Assembly: GCA_016178505.1 (NCBI GenBank)
Contig: JACOTG010000312.1
Coordinates: forward strand, 1-36,203
Direction of reading: 5' to 3'
Source of the DNA: Planctomycetota bacterium
Lineage (GTDB): Bacteria > Planctomycetota > JACOTG01
DNA length: 36,203 nt
Positions 1 through 7,465 of the stretch are shown piece by piece. A program made the translations under genes and the position numbers. Each line of letters starts with the position of its first letter. Positions within the stretch are counted from its first letter, which is position 1. Below the pieces are notes generated by a model, which worked only from the letters and a program-made list of their open reading frames with translations, searched no databases and was not told the DNA's origin.

Positions 1-34
1 GGCGGCGCTCACCTTCGTCCCGGCGAAGAAGTAA
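1..34 (+). CDS. 3' end of an unidentified upstream gene
   Basis: The second reading frame encodes AALTFVPAKK followed by TAA at 32-34. Its codons end almost entirely in G or C, as in the clear genes of this window. Ten residues are too few to name a family. If it is real, the gene lies mostly outside the window and is followed about 40 bases later by the small zinc-ribbon ORF. Confidence 0.35.
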   Translation, partial: AALTFVPAKK

Positions 35-71
35 CGAACGGTCCCGCGCGGCGTCACGGCGGTCGGGCGAG

Positions 72-392
72 ATCCTGCGCCAGCTCTGTGTCACGACCGA
101 CGATCCGCGTTTCTCCGAAAGCGGGCACCAGCTGCGGCTCTCCCGCGATCCGTTTTCCGCAGTCGAGTCGCGCTACGCGGAGCGCGACTCGAACGACGAC
201 GACGAGGGATCGATCGGCATCGTGCGCCTCCACTGCCCGCGTTGTCGAAAGGAGCAGGCGATACCCGAACCGTACCGCTTCGTTCGCGGCGGCCGGCGCG
301 GCGTCGCGGGCCGTTGCCCCGCGTGCTCGCGGCCGCTGGTGCTCTATCTCGATGACGAAGGAACTACGCGTGACGCGGAGGGATCCCCGTGA
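72..392 (+). CDS. Small zinc-ribbon protein, start unclear
   Basis: The third forward frame is open from the window edge to TGA at 390-392 and has strongly GC-rich third positions from about base 60. The product carries a four-cysteine pair of knuckles, CPRC and CPAC, about 25 residues apart, typical of a structural zinc ribbon. It ends in the tail LDDEGTTRDAEGSP. No ATG, GTG or TTG lies in frame before GTG 222, yet codon use looks coding well upstream of that. So either a rare start near CTG 72, a frameshift near base 60, or a short form from GTG 222 is possible. The C-terminal 17 codons (339-389) are the oldest recognisable copy of the 50-bp repeat that follows, and the stop overlaps the next GTG as GTGA. 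Function is unknown; zinc binding is inferred from the cysteines only. Confidence 0.5.
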   Translation: MLRQLCVTTDDPRFSESGHQLRLSRDPFSAVESRYAERDSNDDDEGSIGIVRLHCPRCRKEQAIPEPYRFVRGGRRGVAGRCPACSRPLVLYLDDEGTTRDAEGSP

Positions 393-442
393 CGCTGGTT
401 GACGACGAGCGAAAAGTGCGTGACGCGGAGGGCTCCCCGTGA
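389..442 (+). CDS. Possible 17-residue coupled mini-ORF 1
   Basis: GTG 389 overlaps the stop of the zinc-ribbon ORF (GTGA) and is preceded by GGAGGG. It reads MTLVDDERKVRDAEGSP and stops at 440-442, again as GTGA with the next GTG. It is created by the 50-bp repeat. It could be translated by coupling, or be an accidental by-product of the duplication. No family is recognisable. Confidence 0.3.
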   Translation: MTLVDDERKVRDAEGSP

Positions 443-492
443 CGGTGGTTGACGACGAGAGAAAAGTGCGCGACGCGGAGGGATCGCCGTGA
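439..492 (+). CDS. Possible 17-residue coupled mini-ORF 2
   Basis: This is the second repeat-derived ORF: GTG 439, product MTVVDDERKVRDAEGSP, TGA at 490-492. Its stop overlaps GTG 489 and touches ATG 492 of the amidohydrolase gene. It differs from mini-ORF 1 at one residue (V for L). If ribosomes reinitiate at each GTGA, it would feed translation into the amidohydrolase. Confidence 0.3.
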   Translation: MTVVDDERKVRDAEGSP

Positions 493-1898
493 TGTTTGCT
501 GTGGCTCTCGTCCTCGCGTCGCTCGCCTCTCCCGCTTCGACCGTCAAGCCGGCGGCGCTGTCGTGGATCGACGCCCACGCCGAAAAGGCGAAGGCCGTGA
601 ACCACGCGATTTGGGAGTACGCCGAGGTCGGGCTCCAGGAAACGAAGTCGAGCGCCGAGCTCGAAGCGTGGCTCGGCGCCGAGGGCTTTCGCGTGAAGTC
701 CGGCGTTGCGGGCATGCCCACGGCGTTCGTCGCGGAGTGGGGGAGCGGCAAGCCGATCATCGGCATCCTCGCCGAGTACGATGCGCTCCCCGGACTGTCG
801 CAAAAGGCGCAGCCGACCGAAGAGGCGCGAGTGCCCGGCGCGGCGGGTCACGCCTGCGGCCACTCGGTCTTCGGCACCGCGAGCACCACCGCCGCGATCG
901 CCGTGCGCCACGCGCTCACCGAAGGGCAGGGCACGATCCGGCTGTACGGCACGCCCGCGGAGGAGACCTCGATCGGCAAGATCTACATGGCGCGCGACGG
1001 TTTCTTCGACGACTGCGACGTCGTGCTCCACTGGCATGCGTCGGATCGGACGCGCTCGCAGTTCTTGTCGACGAAGGCGGTCGTTTCCGCGAAGTTCACC
1101 TTTCACGGCGTCGCGGCGCATGCCTCGGCCGCGCCGTACGACGGGAAGTCCGCGCTCGATGCCGTCGAGCTGATGGACGTCGGCGTGAACTTCTACCGTG
1201 AGCACGTGAAGGAGGACGCGCGCATCCACTATGTGATCACGGACGGTGGCGGCCAGCCGAACGTCGTGCCGCCGCGCGCGCAGGTCTGGTACTACGTGCG
1301 CGCCAACTCGCACGAGGACGTCGAGAAGTACTTCGCGCGCGTCCACGACATCGCGAAAGGCGCGGCGCTGATGACCGGCACGACCGTATCGGTCGAGTTT
1401 CCGAGCGACACGCACGAGCTGCTGCCGAACCGCCCGCTCGCCGAAGCGATCGACGCGAACTTGCGCGCGATCGGCATGCCCGCGTGGACCGACGAGGAGA
1501 AAGCGTTCGCGCGCGAGATCCAAAGGTCGTTCGGCCGCGTGGTCGACCCACCGATGTGCACCGAGGTCGAGAAGCTCCCCGAGCAGGTCGACCTCGAGCC
1601 CGCGTCGACGGACGTCGGCGACGTTTCGTGGCACGTGCCGGTCGGCGGGCTCAACGTTTCGTGCTACGCGAACGGCATCCCGTACCACTCGTGGCCCGTC
1701 GTCGCATGCACCGGCATGTCGATCGGCGAGAAGGGGATGTTCCTCGCGGCGAAGGCGCTCGCGGCGTCGGCAATCGACTGCTTCGAAAAGCCCGACCTCG
1801 TGAAGGCCGCTAAGGTCGACTTCGCCGCGCGCCGCGCGAAGTTCACCTTCCACACGCTCCTCCCCGAGGGCCAGAAGCCGCCGACCTCGATTCGGTAG
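489..1898 (+). CDS. Secreted M20-family amidohydrolase, AbgB-like
   Basis: The protein is a metal-dependent amidase or peptidase of the M20 fold, closest by recall to AbgB, the p-aminobenzoyl-glutamate hydrolase subunit. Visible hallmarks are YAEVGLQETKS near residue 40, AEYDALPG near 95, the metal-site segment GHACGH at about 120-125, PAEETSIGK with the catalytic-type Glu pair near 158, the dimerisation-domain HGVAAHASAAP near 205, and the late STDVGDVSWHVP near 375. Unlike cytosolic AbgB it begins with a hydrophobic FAVALVLASLASPAS stretch that looks like a signal peptide, so it probably acts in the periplasm. GTG 489 and ATG 492 are both possible starts; GGAGGG at 477-482 suits either. The 5' end lies in the 50-bp repeat and the last 99 bases recur at 2128-2226. 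The substrate is an N-acylated or peptide-like amide, not determinable here. Confidence 0.88.
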   Translation: MMFAVALVLASLASPASTVKPAALSWIDAHAEKAKAVNHAIWEYAEVGLQETKSSAELEAWLGAEGFRVKSGVAGMPTAFVAEWGSGKPIIGILAEYDALPGLSQKAQPTEEARVPGAAGHACGHSVFGTASTTAAIAVRHALTEGQGTIRLYGTPAEETSIGKIYMARDGFFDDCDVVLHWHASDRTRSQFLSTKAVVSAKFTFHGVAAHASAAPYDGKSALDAVELMDVGVNFYREHVKEDARIHYVITDGGGQPNVVPPRAQVWYYVRANSHEDVEKYFARVHDIAKGAALMTGTTVSVEFPSDTHELLPNRPLAEAIDANLRAIGMPAWTDEEKAFAREIQRSFGRVVDPPMCTEVEKLPEQVDLEPASTDVGDVSWHVPVGGLNVSCYANGIPYHSWPVVACTGMSIGEKGMFLAAKALAASAIDCFEKPDLVKAAKVDFAARRAKFTFHTLLPEGQKPPTSIR

Positions 1899-2275
1899 AC
1901 CCCGCGTGTATTGCGGCACGCGCCGCCGCCGACGCCGCAACGGCGGACCCAAACGACTGTTCGTGCGTAAGATCGCCAATCCAATTTGGGCCAGTATTCA
2001 TGGGGGTCCGCACGCTCGAAGATGGCGTTGGATTGAAGAACGCTCGTGCTTGTTCACACGCATCATCGATGACGCCAACCGACGCATCGAGATCGGTGGT
2101 CGGAGCGCCGTCGGAAGATGGCGGGTCGTGAGGGCCGCCAAGGCCGCCTTCGACGCGCGCCGCACGAAGTTCACCTTCCACACGCTCCTCCCCGAAGGCC
2201 AGAAGCGGCCGACCTCGATCCGTTGATCGGATACAATCGCGGCTCGCCGAACGACGCCGACAACGGAGGTCCGCG
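1899..2275 (+). other. Intergenic stretch holding an amidohydrolase remnant
   Basis: No complete gene is seen. The only recognisable content is the duplicated amidohydrolase tail at 2128-2226. Bases 1899-2127 show no coding periodicity I trust. TACAAT at 2231-2236 resembles a -10 box for the small downstream gene but lacks a good -35. Confidence 0.6.
2128..2226 (+). pseudogene. Duplicated C-terminal remnant of the M20 gene
   Basis: These 99 bases match 1800-1898, the last 33 codons of the amidohydrolase, with 12 differences (about 88% identity). The two run together from GTG to the stop codon, TAG in the gene and TGA here. The encoded tail KFTFHTLLPEGQK is identical. An open frame runs into it from 1906, but that upstream part has no similarity to an amidohydrolase and no coding bias. 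It is most likely what remains of a deleted tandem paralogue, or a short segmental duplication. Confidence 0.8.
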
Positions 2276-2590
2276 ATTCATCGAATCTCGACGAGCCGAA
2301 CGCATCGCCTTTCGTGTGCGACGAGCCTTCTGCTCGCGCTGTCGTGGGCGGACACCGGCCGCGCGCAACCGACTGCCGCGCGCGAGGACGGTGAATCCTC
2401 CGCGAGTTCGAGTGCTCCGACGGAAGAGCCGTTCGGGAGCGCGCTCCTGACTCGATGGCTGCCCGTGCTGGCCCAGGCGGACCCGCGCACGAAGAAGAGC
2501 GGTCCCGTGTTCGAGTGGTGGAGTCCGCTCTCCGACGCAGCGCCCGCGCTTCGCGCTGCCGGGGTCGACCTCTCGGGTGCCGAGCGCTGA
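2276..2590 (+). CDS. Small secreted protein with apparent ATT start
   Basis: An open frame of 105 codons ends at TGA 2588-2590 and has strongly GC-rich third positions. It begins after a good ribosome site, GGAGGT at 2265-2270, with five bases to ATT 2276. No ATG, GTG or TTG is in frame. Read from ATT the product starts HRISTSRTHRLS, continues with the hydrophobic CATSLLLALSWA and a likely cleavage near GRAQ, giving a classic signal peptide. The mature part is short, acidic and serine-rich, then has FEWWSPLSDAAPALRAAG near the C-terminus. I recognise no family. Either ATT is a genuine rare start, as in infC, or an ATG was mutated or misread. Confidence 0.5.
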   Translation: MHRISTSRTHRLSCATSLLLALSWADTGRAQPTAAREDGESSASSSAPTEEPFGSALLTRWLPVLAQADPRTKKSGPVFEWWSPLSDAAPALRAAGVDLSGAER

Positions 2591-2908
2591 CGTTCGTTCC
2601 CGCATGTCCACATCCGCTGGACCTCCGCCTTGCTCGTTCGCGCGGCGACGGTGACCGCGTCGCCGGTTGCGTCTGACGCGAAGAAGTTTTCTGAAAACTC
2701 GCGTTCGCGTCGGCCGCGCGCGGCGTTCTGGAAGTTGCCTTCACGCGCGTCGGCGCTTCTGGTAACACCGGGCGGTTCGTCCGTGAGGGGGAGCCCTGAT
2801 CGTTGGGATTGAAGCCGGACCGCAGGCATTTCGACCGTACCTCGTCGGGGGACCGGCTCGCCGCTCGCCCGGGTTGGATCCGCTTTTCGCAGGAAATGGG
2901 AGGCCGTC
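2591..2908. other. Non-coding stretch before the nidogen-like gene
   Basis: I see no gene, RNA or strong promoter here. A GGGAGG ribosome site lies at its right end, just before ATG 2909. A weak five-base-pair hairpin occurs near 2688-2700. Confidence 0.5.
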
Positions 2909-5461
2909 ATGTTGTACCGGTCCGTTGGTGTTCTCATCGCGACGTCGCTGCTCACGCTGACCGGCCCGCGTCCGGCAACCGCCGAGCCTCCCATCTGGGA
3001 GGGCCGCATCGGCACGCCGCTCGGCCTCACCGACGACAGCACGTACGAAACGACGTTCGGCGCGCAGCTGTTCACGTTCAAATTCGAAGGGGCCACGTAC
3101 AGCGGGGCGTCCGTGCTCTCGATCTCGAGCAACGGGTTCCTCAGCCTCGGCGGGAGCAACGGCGACGGGTGCTGTTCACCGAACCCGATAAATCTCGTTT
3201 CGGGATTTCCGCGCATTGCGCCGCTGTGGGTGGATCTCATCCCCAACGGAACCGGCGACGTCTACCTCAACACGTTCAACGACTCGGCCGGCCCGTTCAA
3301 CGATCGGCTCGTGATCACGTGGGCGACGGTGACGTTTCTGAACCGGCTGCCGGTTCTGTTCCAGGTCCAGTTGAAGTCGGACGGCACGATCATCTTCGGA
3401 TACGACCGCTACGACTTCACCGGCAACGCCGACAACGTGATCGTCGGCGTGAGCCCGTCGAACGGCGCCGCGGATCCGGGATCGCTCGACCTCTCCGCTT
3501 CGATTCCCTTCCATAGCGACGCGCGATCCACGATCTACGAGCTGTTCTCCGCGCCGAGCCCGGCCGTCGATCTCGATCAAACGAACGTCGTGTTCAGCCC
3601 GAACAACATTGGCGGCTTCCGCGTGACGCGCCAACTGTGCCGGCCGCCGATCTGGCAGGACGGCTACGGGCTTCCGCTGCACCTCGCGGACGACGGCACC
3701 TACGAGACGACGTTCGGTGCCTGGAACTTCGTCTTCCCGTTTCGCCTGGACACGTACGTCGGAGCGTCGCCGCTCTCCGTTTCCGCGAACGGATTCGTGA
3801 GCCTCGGCGGGAGCAACGGCAACGACTGCTGCAGCGGGAATCCGGCGGTGCTCGTCGGTGATCCGTTCCCGCGCATCGCGGCGCTGTGGCAAGACCTCAA
3901 TCCCACGTTCGCCGGCGAAGTCTTCATGAACGCCTACGACGACGACGGCGATGCGGTGAACGACCGGCTGGTCGTCACGTGGGACACCGTGTTCTTTCAG
4001 AACCGAAAGCCGGTCGCGGTGCAGCTTCAATTGCGCAAAGACGGATCGTTCAGTTTGGGATGGCAGTGCGTGTTCGGCACCGGGCTCGTGTCCGACATCC
4101 TCGTGGGCGTGAGCCCCGGCGGCGGCGCGCCCGACCCCGGGCCGGTCGACTTCTCCGCGGCGATTCCGTTTTCGAGCAACGGCGAATCGACGCTCTACGA
4201 GGTCTACCCGCAGATGAACCCGGGTTCGCCGCCGTTCGATCTCTCGGGAAAGAATCTCGTCTTCGAGCGGAGCGGATCGGGCGGCTTCGTCGTCACGAGC
4301 GCGGGCTGCCAACCGCCCATCTGGGAATCGCGGTTTGGCGCCGACCTCGGCCTCACCGACGACAGCGACGTCACGGTGCCGATCAGCACGTACGGCTTCA
4401 CCTTCCCGTTCGGCGGGACGACGTATAGCGGGAGCAGCCTGATCTCGATCTCGAGCAACGGCTTCGTCACGCTCGGCGGCACCAACGGCAACGGCTGCTG
4501 CTCGGCGATCGAGTTGGATTTCCTATCGGCGCTGCCGCGCATCGCGCCCCTGTGGGTGGATCTCCTGCCGCGCGGACACATCTACGTCCATCAGTTCGAC
4601 GATTGGGGCGGACCGGAAACCGATCGCCTCGTGATCACGTGGGACACGGTCTTCTTCCAGAATCGTCAGCCGGCGACCATTCAGCTGCAGCTCCTGTCGA
4701 CCGGCACGATGGTGATGAGCTACCGCTGCCTCGACCTCGACGGCTCCGGGCTCGGCGACGCGCTCACCGGCATCACTCCGGGAAGCGGGGCGGGGCATCT
4801 CGGCAGCACGGATCTCTCGAGAGCCGTTCCGTTCGACAGCTTCGGCGAGCGAACGATCTACGAGTTCTTTCCCGGGCCCCGGTCCATCGACCTCGCGGGG
4901 AAGAGCCTGGTGTTCGAGCCGAGCGGTGGCGGCGGGTATCACGTGGGTACGATCGAGTGCGCCGCAGGAACCGTGAACGCATCTCCGGCAGTCCTCGGAA
5001 CCCGAGACGTCTTGCGCGCGAACGGAAGCGCAGGCTCGCCGGTGGCACGCGTCGTCACCGTGGCGAGGAGCACGCCGATCACCGTGTCGCTCAGCGCCGC
5101 GCCGGAAGGGCCGGCGGCGAACGCGTTGTATGCGCTTTGGGTGTGGAGCGGCTCGACGTTCCACCCGAGCGAGTACCGGCCCAGCCGAAACCGCATCGGC
5201 TGCTTCGTGAACCCGATCCCGCTCATGCTTCCGAGCCAGCCGCAACCGATCCTGTGCTTGCAAAGTCCGACGTTGCCGACGGCATTGTGTCGCGGAGTTC
5301 ACACGATGACCGGCCCGGCCTTCGCGCCGTGGAGTCTGACCCTCGCCCCGGGATTCAGCCGTCGGACGCGGCTGACGATCCAAGGCCTCTTGAAGGACAA
5401 CGGGGGCGCCAACGTCAGTCGGCTGAGCGCGACGAACGCGATCGTGATCGACGTCCCGTGA
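2909..5461 (+). CDS. Secreted protein with three nidogen-like repeats
   Basis: The protein of 850 residues starts with a signal peptide (MLYRSVGVLIATSLLTL, cleavage near ATAEPP) after a GGGAGG site. Three repeats of about 220 residues follow, starting near residues 28, 245 and 469. Each opens with PPIW, then has a TY(D/E)TT-like strand, the FxFxG-TYSGAS-ISSNGF-LGG core of nidogen-like extracellular domains, a conserved double Cys after SNGNG, and a strand with RLVITW-T-FFQNR. The final part, from about residue 684, is a different beta-rich domain with several cysteines. A surface adhesion or matrix role is plausible for nidogen-like proteins but is not shown. It is convergent with the three-paralogue operon and separated from it by the palindromes at 5469-5520. 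Confidence 0.8.
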   Translation: MLYRSVGVLIATSLLTLTGPRPATAEPPIWEGRIGTPLGLTDDSTYETTFGAQLFTFKFEGATYSGASVLSISSNGFLSLGGSNGDGCCSPNPINLVSGFPRIAPLWVDLIPNGTGDVYLNTFNDSAGPFNDRLVITWATVTFLNRLPVLFQVQLKSDGTIIFGYDRYDFTGNADNVIVGVSPSNGAADPGSLDLSASIPFHSDARSTIYELFSAPSPAVDLDQTNVVFSPNNIGGFRVTRQLCRPPIWQDGYGLPLHLADDGTYETTFGAWNFVFPFRLDTYVGASPLSVSANGFVSLGGSNGNDCCSGNPAVLVGDPFPRIAALWQDLNPTFAGEVFMNAYDDDGDAVNDRLVVTWDTVFFQNRKPVAVQLQLRKDGSFSLGWQCVFGTGLVSDILVGVSPGGGAPDPGPVDFSAAIPFSSNGESTLYEVYPQMNPGSPPFDLSGKNLVFERSGSGGFVVTSAGCQPPIWESRFGADLGLTDDSDVTVPISTYGFTFPFGGTTYSGSSLISISSNGFVTLGGTNGNGCCSAIELDFLSALPRIAPLWVDLLPRGHIYVHQFDDWGGPETDRLVITWDTVFFQNRQPATIQLQLLSTGTMVMSYRCLDLDGSGLGDALTGITPGSGAGHLGSTDLSRAVPFDSFGERTIYEFFPGPRSIDLAGKSLVFEPSGGGGYHVGTIECAAGTVNASPAVLGTRDVLRANGSAGSPVARVVTVARSTPITVSLSAAPEGPAANALYALWVWSGSTFHPSEYRPSRNRIGCFVNPIPLMLPSQPQPILCLQSPTLPTALCRGVHTMTGPAFAPWSLTLAPGFSRRTRLTIQGLLKDNGGANVSRLSATNAIVIDVP

Positions 5462-5468
5462 CCGGCGA

Positions 5469-5520
5469 TTGGGGTCAGACCCCAGACGACGGCAGCCGGC
5501 AATTGGGGTCTGACCCCATT
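5469..5520. repeat. REP-like paired palindrome
   Basis: Two perfect palindromes with one central base, TGGGGTCAGACCCCA at 5470-5484 and TGGGGTCTGACCCCA at 5504-5518, sit in opposite orientation 19 bases apart between two convergent genes. The arrangement is that of REP or BIME elements mobilised by RAYT-type Y1 transposases. No RAYT gene is in the window. The hairpins could also stop transcription from both sides, although no T-run follows. Confidence 0.75.
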
Positions 5521-5536
5521 AGACGGGATCAGGATC

Positions 5537-7465
5537 TCACTCGCGCTCGAGTAGCAGGGAGTGATCGACGAATCGCCGCGGCTCGACGACGACATCTTGG
5601 TCGGCGATTGCGCGAAAGCCGTCGGGCTTCGACAGCGACACGCGATAGCGGCCTGGCTTCGAGAGCGTGACGACCAGCGTTCCTTGGTAGCCGTACTTCG
5701 AGACTTCGCGGCCGTCGTGCTCGATCGGCTCGACACGGACGCGCCACGCCGCGTCCCACGGGACCGCGACGTCGCCGTCCTGCGCGCGCAGACGAAAGCC
5801 ACAGATCGGCGTCACGCGCCATTCGACTTCGTTCCGGCCGGCATGCACGGCAAAACGAAAGGGCTCGTCCGCGATCCCGAACGCGAAGAAACCCGGCGAG
5901 ACGACGATTTCTCCCGCCGGGGCGTCGAACTCGAATCGGCCCGTCGTCGGATCGCGTCGCGCTCCGCGGCCTCCTTCCGCGGCGTCGTCGTCGAGCGGCT
6001 GGCGCCACACGATCGAGTCGAGCGCCGCGTCCTCGCCGGTCGCAGCATCGAGCGCGCGAAGCGACACGTGCGCGGGCGGCGGGATTTCGAGGACGACGTC
6101 ATCCGCCCCTTTGTCCCCGAGGTTGATCGCGGCGCGATACTCCGTCGGGCTCACGCCGAAGACGTACCGGCCAGGCAGGACGTCGTTCATCTCGAAGGAA
6201 TAGACGTCGAACTCTCCGTCCGACGTCGGCCAATCGATGGTTCCGTAGAGATCGCGGTCGGATAATTCGGCCGCGTTGTCGAGGTAGCGGGCCCACATGT
6301 AGAGCTGGGCGGTCTTCCATGCCTTGGGCACGCGAACGATCCCCGCGAGCGTGACCCGATCAGGCGTCGCCGTCGGCGCGAGATCGATCTCGATCTTCGT
6401 GCGCGTGCCCGCGACGATCTCGGCGGGCGCGGACCCGAGGACCGTCGGCGACTCGAAGTTGCCGAACTGCACCGTGACGACGTAGCGTCCGGGGTCGAGC
6501 GAGGGAATGCGGATCAGCCCGGTGCTCGCCAGGAACGCCGTCTCGTAGAGATCGCCGCTCTCGGCGCGTCGAAGCACGAGGCTCGCGTCTCCAAGATTCG
6601 AGTTGCCGTTCAATTGAACGTCGAGGTCGCCGCCGGGGTGGAGGTCGAGGAATCGCTCGCCGCCGGTCGATAGGTCCAGCAACACTCGACCCCAGGCGTA
6701 CCCCGGACTCCGCGCGCAGAATTCGTCGGCGAAGGTCGATTTGCCCATTGCTTGGCCGACGTCGATAGGCGACGTCACGTTGTCGCCGATCTCGCGGCGC
6801 CAAGCGTCGCGTGCGGTGCGCGTCGACGTCCACAGCCAGTGGTGGCCCACGACGAGCTGCACGTTCGCCAGCTCGCGGTGCGTTTCGGAATCGCGGATGT
6901 GGAGAATCGTCGCGCCGGGCCAGCGCGCGCGCAGCTCGACGACGGCGCCCGACTCGGTGCGAAGCCAGTCGCCCTCGTGGATCCAACACGCCTCGCGGTC
7001 GCCGAGCCGAATGTCTTGCGCCGTGATGCCGGCGTTCGGCGGCACGTCGGCGCTCCAGCGTCCGCTCTCGACCTCGACGTGCGTGTCGTGAAAGTTTTCG
7101 CCGGTCGAAAAGAAGACGTTGAACGACCCCGACTCGCGAGGATGCTCATCGCCATGCTCGTCGACGACGACGATCGTTCCTGTCATCGACGGTCCTCGCG
7201 CGTCGGGTCTGACCGCCGACGGATCTCGATCGCCGGGTCCACGGTCGACGGTCGGCGACGCGACGATGCTCGGCTGCGGCGGCTCGCCGGGACTCGCACT
7301 CGGCGCCGTCGTCGTAGGGACCGTCGGTGCGGCGGAAGTCGACGGTTCGACGGGATGGGCCGGTGTCGCGCGCGGTGGGCTCGCGCGAAGCGCGACGTAG
7401 GCGATCAGCGCGACCGCGCTGATCAGGCCGATGCACAGCGCGACTCGTCGTCGAGTTGCGCTCAC
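5537..7465 (-). CDS. Membrane-anchored paralogue A of a three-gene family
   Basis: The protein of 642 residues has an N-terminal transmembrane anchor (about residues 8-27), a Pro/Thr/Ser-rich linker to about 94, then an extracytoplasmic beta-rich region. The core motif GTIVVVDEHG is at 96-105 and ESGSF at 111-115. Further shared blocks are GGERFLDL-PGGDLDVQL, PGRYV, EIPPPAHVSLRALDAATG, RFEFDAP and KPGRYRVSLSKPDGFR, ending in LERE. The repeated GxVV(D)-type strands resemble carboxypeptidase-regulatory-like folds. GTG 7465 overlaps the stop of paralogue B as GTGA, so the two are translationally coupled; upstream in-frame sequence is out of register with B and not a real extension. No catalytic motif is visible. 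Function unknown. Confidence 0.8.
   Translation of the reverse strand: MSATRRRVALCIGLISAVALIAYVALRASPPRATPAHPVEPSTSAAPTVPTTTAPSASPGEPPQPSIVASPTVDRGPGDRDPSAVRPDARGPSMTGTIVVVDEHGDEHPRESGSFNVFFSTGENFHDTHVEVESGRWSADVPPNAGITAQDIRLGDREACWIHEGDWLRTESGAVVELRARWPGATILHIRDSETHRELANVQLVVGHHWLWTSTRTARDAWRREIGDNVTSPIDVGQAMGKSTFADEFCARSPGYAWGRVLLDLSTGGERFLDLHPGGDLDVQLNGNSNLGDASLVLRRAESGDLYETAFLASTGLIRIPSLDPGRYVVTVQFGNFESPTVLGSAPAEIVAGTRTKIEIDLAPTATPDRVTLAGIVRVPKAWKTAQLYMWARYLDNAAELSDRDLYGTIDWPTSDGEFDVYSFEMNDVLPGRYVFGVSPTEYRAAINLGDKGADDVVLEIPPPAHVSLRALDAATGEDAALDSIVWRQPLDDDAAEGGRGARRDPTTGRFEFDAPAGEIVVSPGFFAFGIADEPFRFAVHAGRNEVEWRVTPICGFRLRAQDGDVAVPWDAAWRVRVEPIEHDGREVSKYGYQGTLVVTLSKPGRYRVSLSKPDGFRAIADQDVVVEPRRFVDHSLLLERE

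Larger units (their letters stand above)
321..492 (+). repeat. 50-bp tandem repeat at the M20 gene start
   Basis: Units are 371-420 and 421-470, nearly identical, with a partial third unit at 471-492 and a diverged earlier copy at about 321-370 that keeps the same 50-base register. Each unit carries the end of one reading frame (codons for RDAEGSP and a stop), a GGAGGG ribosome-binding sequence and a GTG that overlaps the stop as GTGA. The last partial copy supplies the ribosome site of the amidohydrolase gene. The array is therefore a duplication of an operon junction, not of a protein domain. Confidence 0.85.

Noticed and set aside
54..1979. Minus-strand open frame of about 640 codons opposite the amidohydrolase
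   Set aside because: The amidohydrolase on the plus strand has family motifs throughout; the minus product has none.
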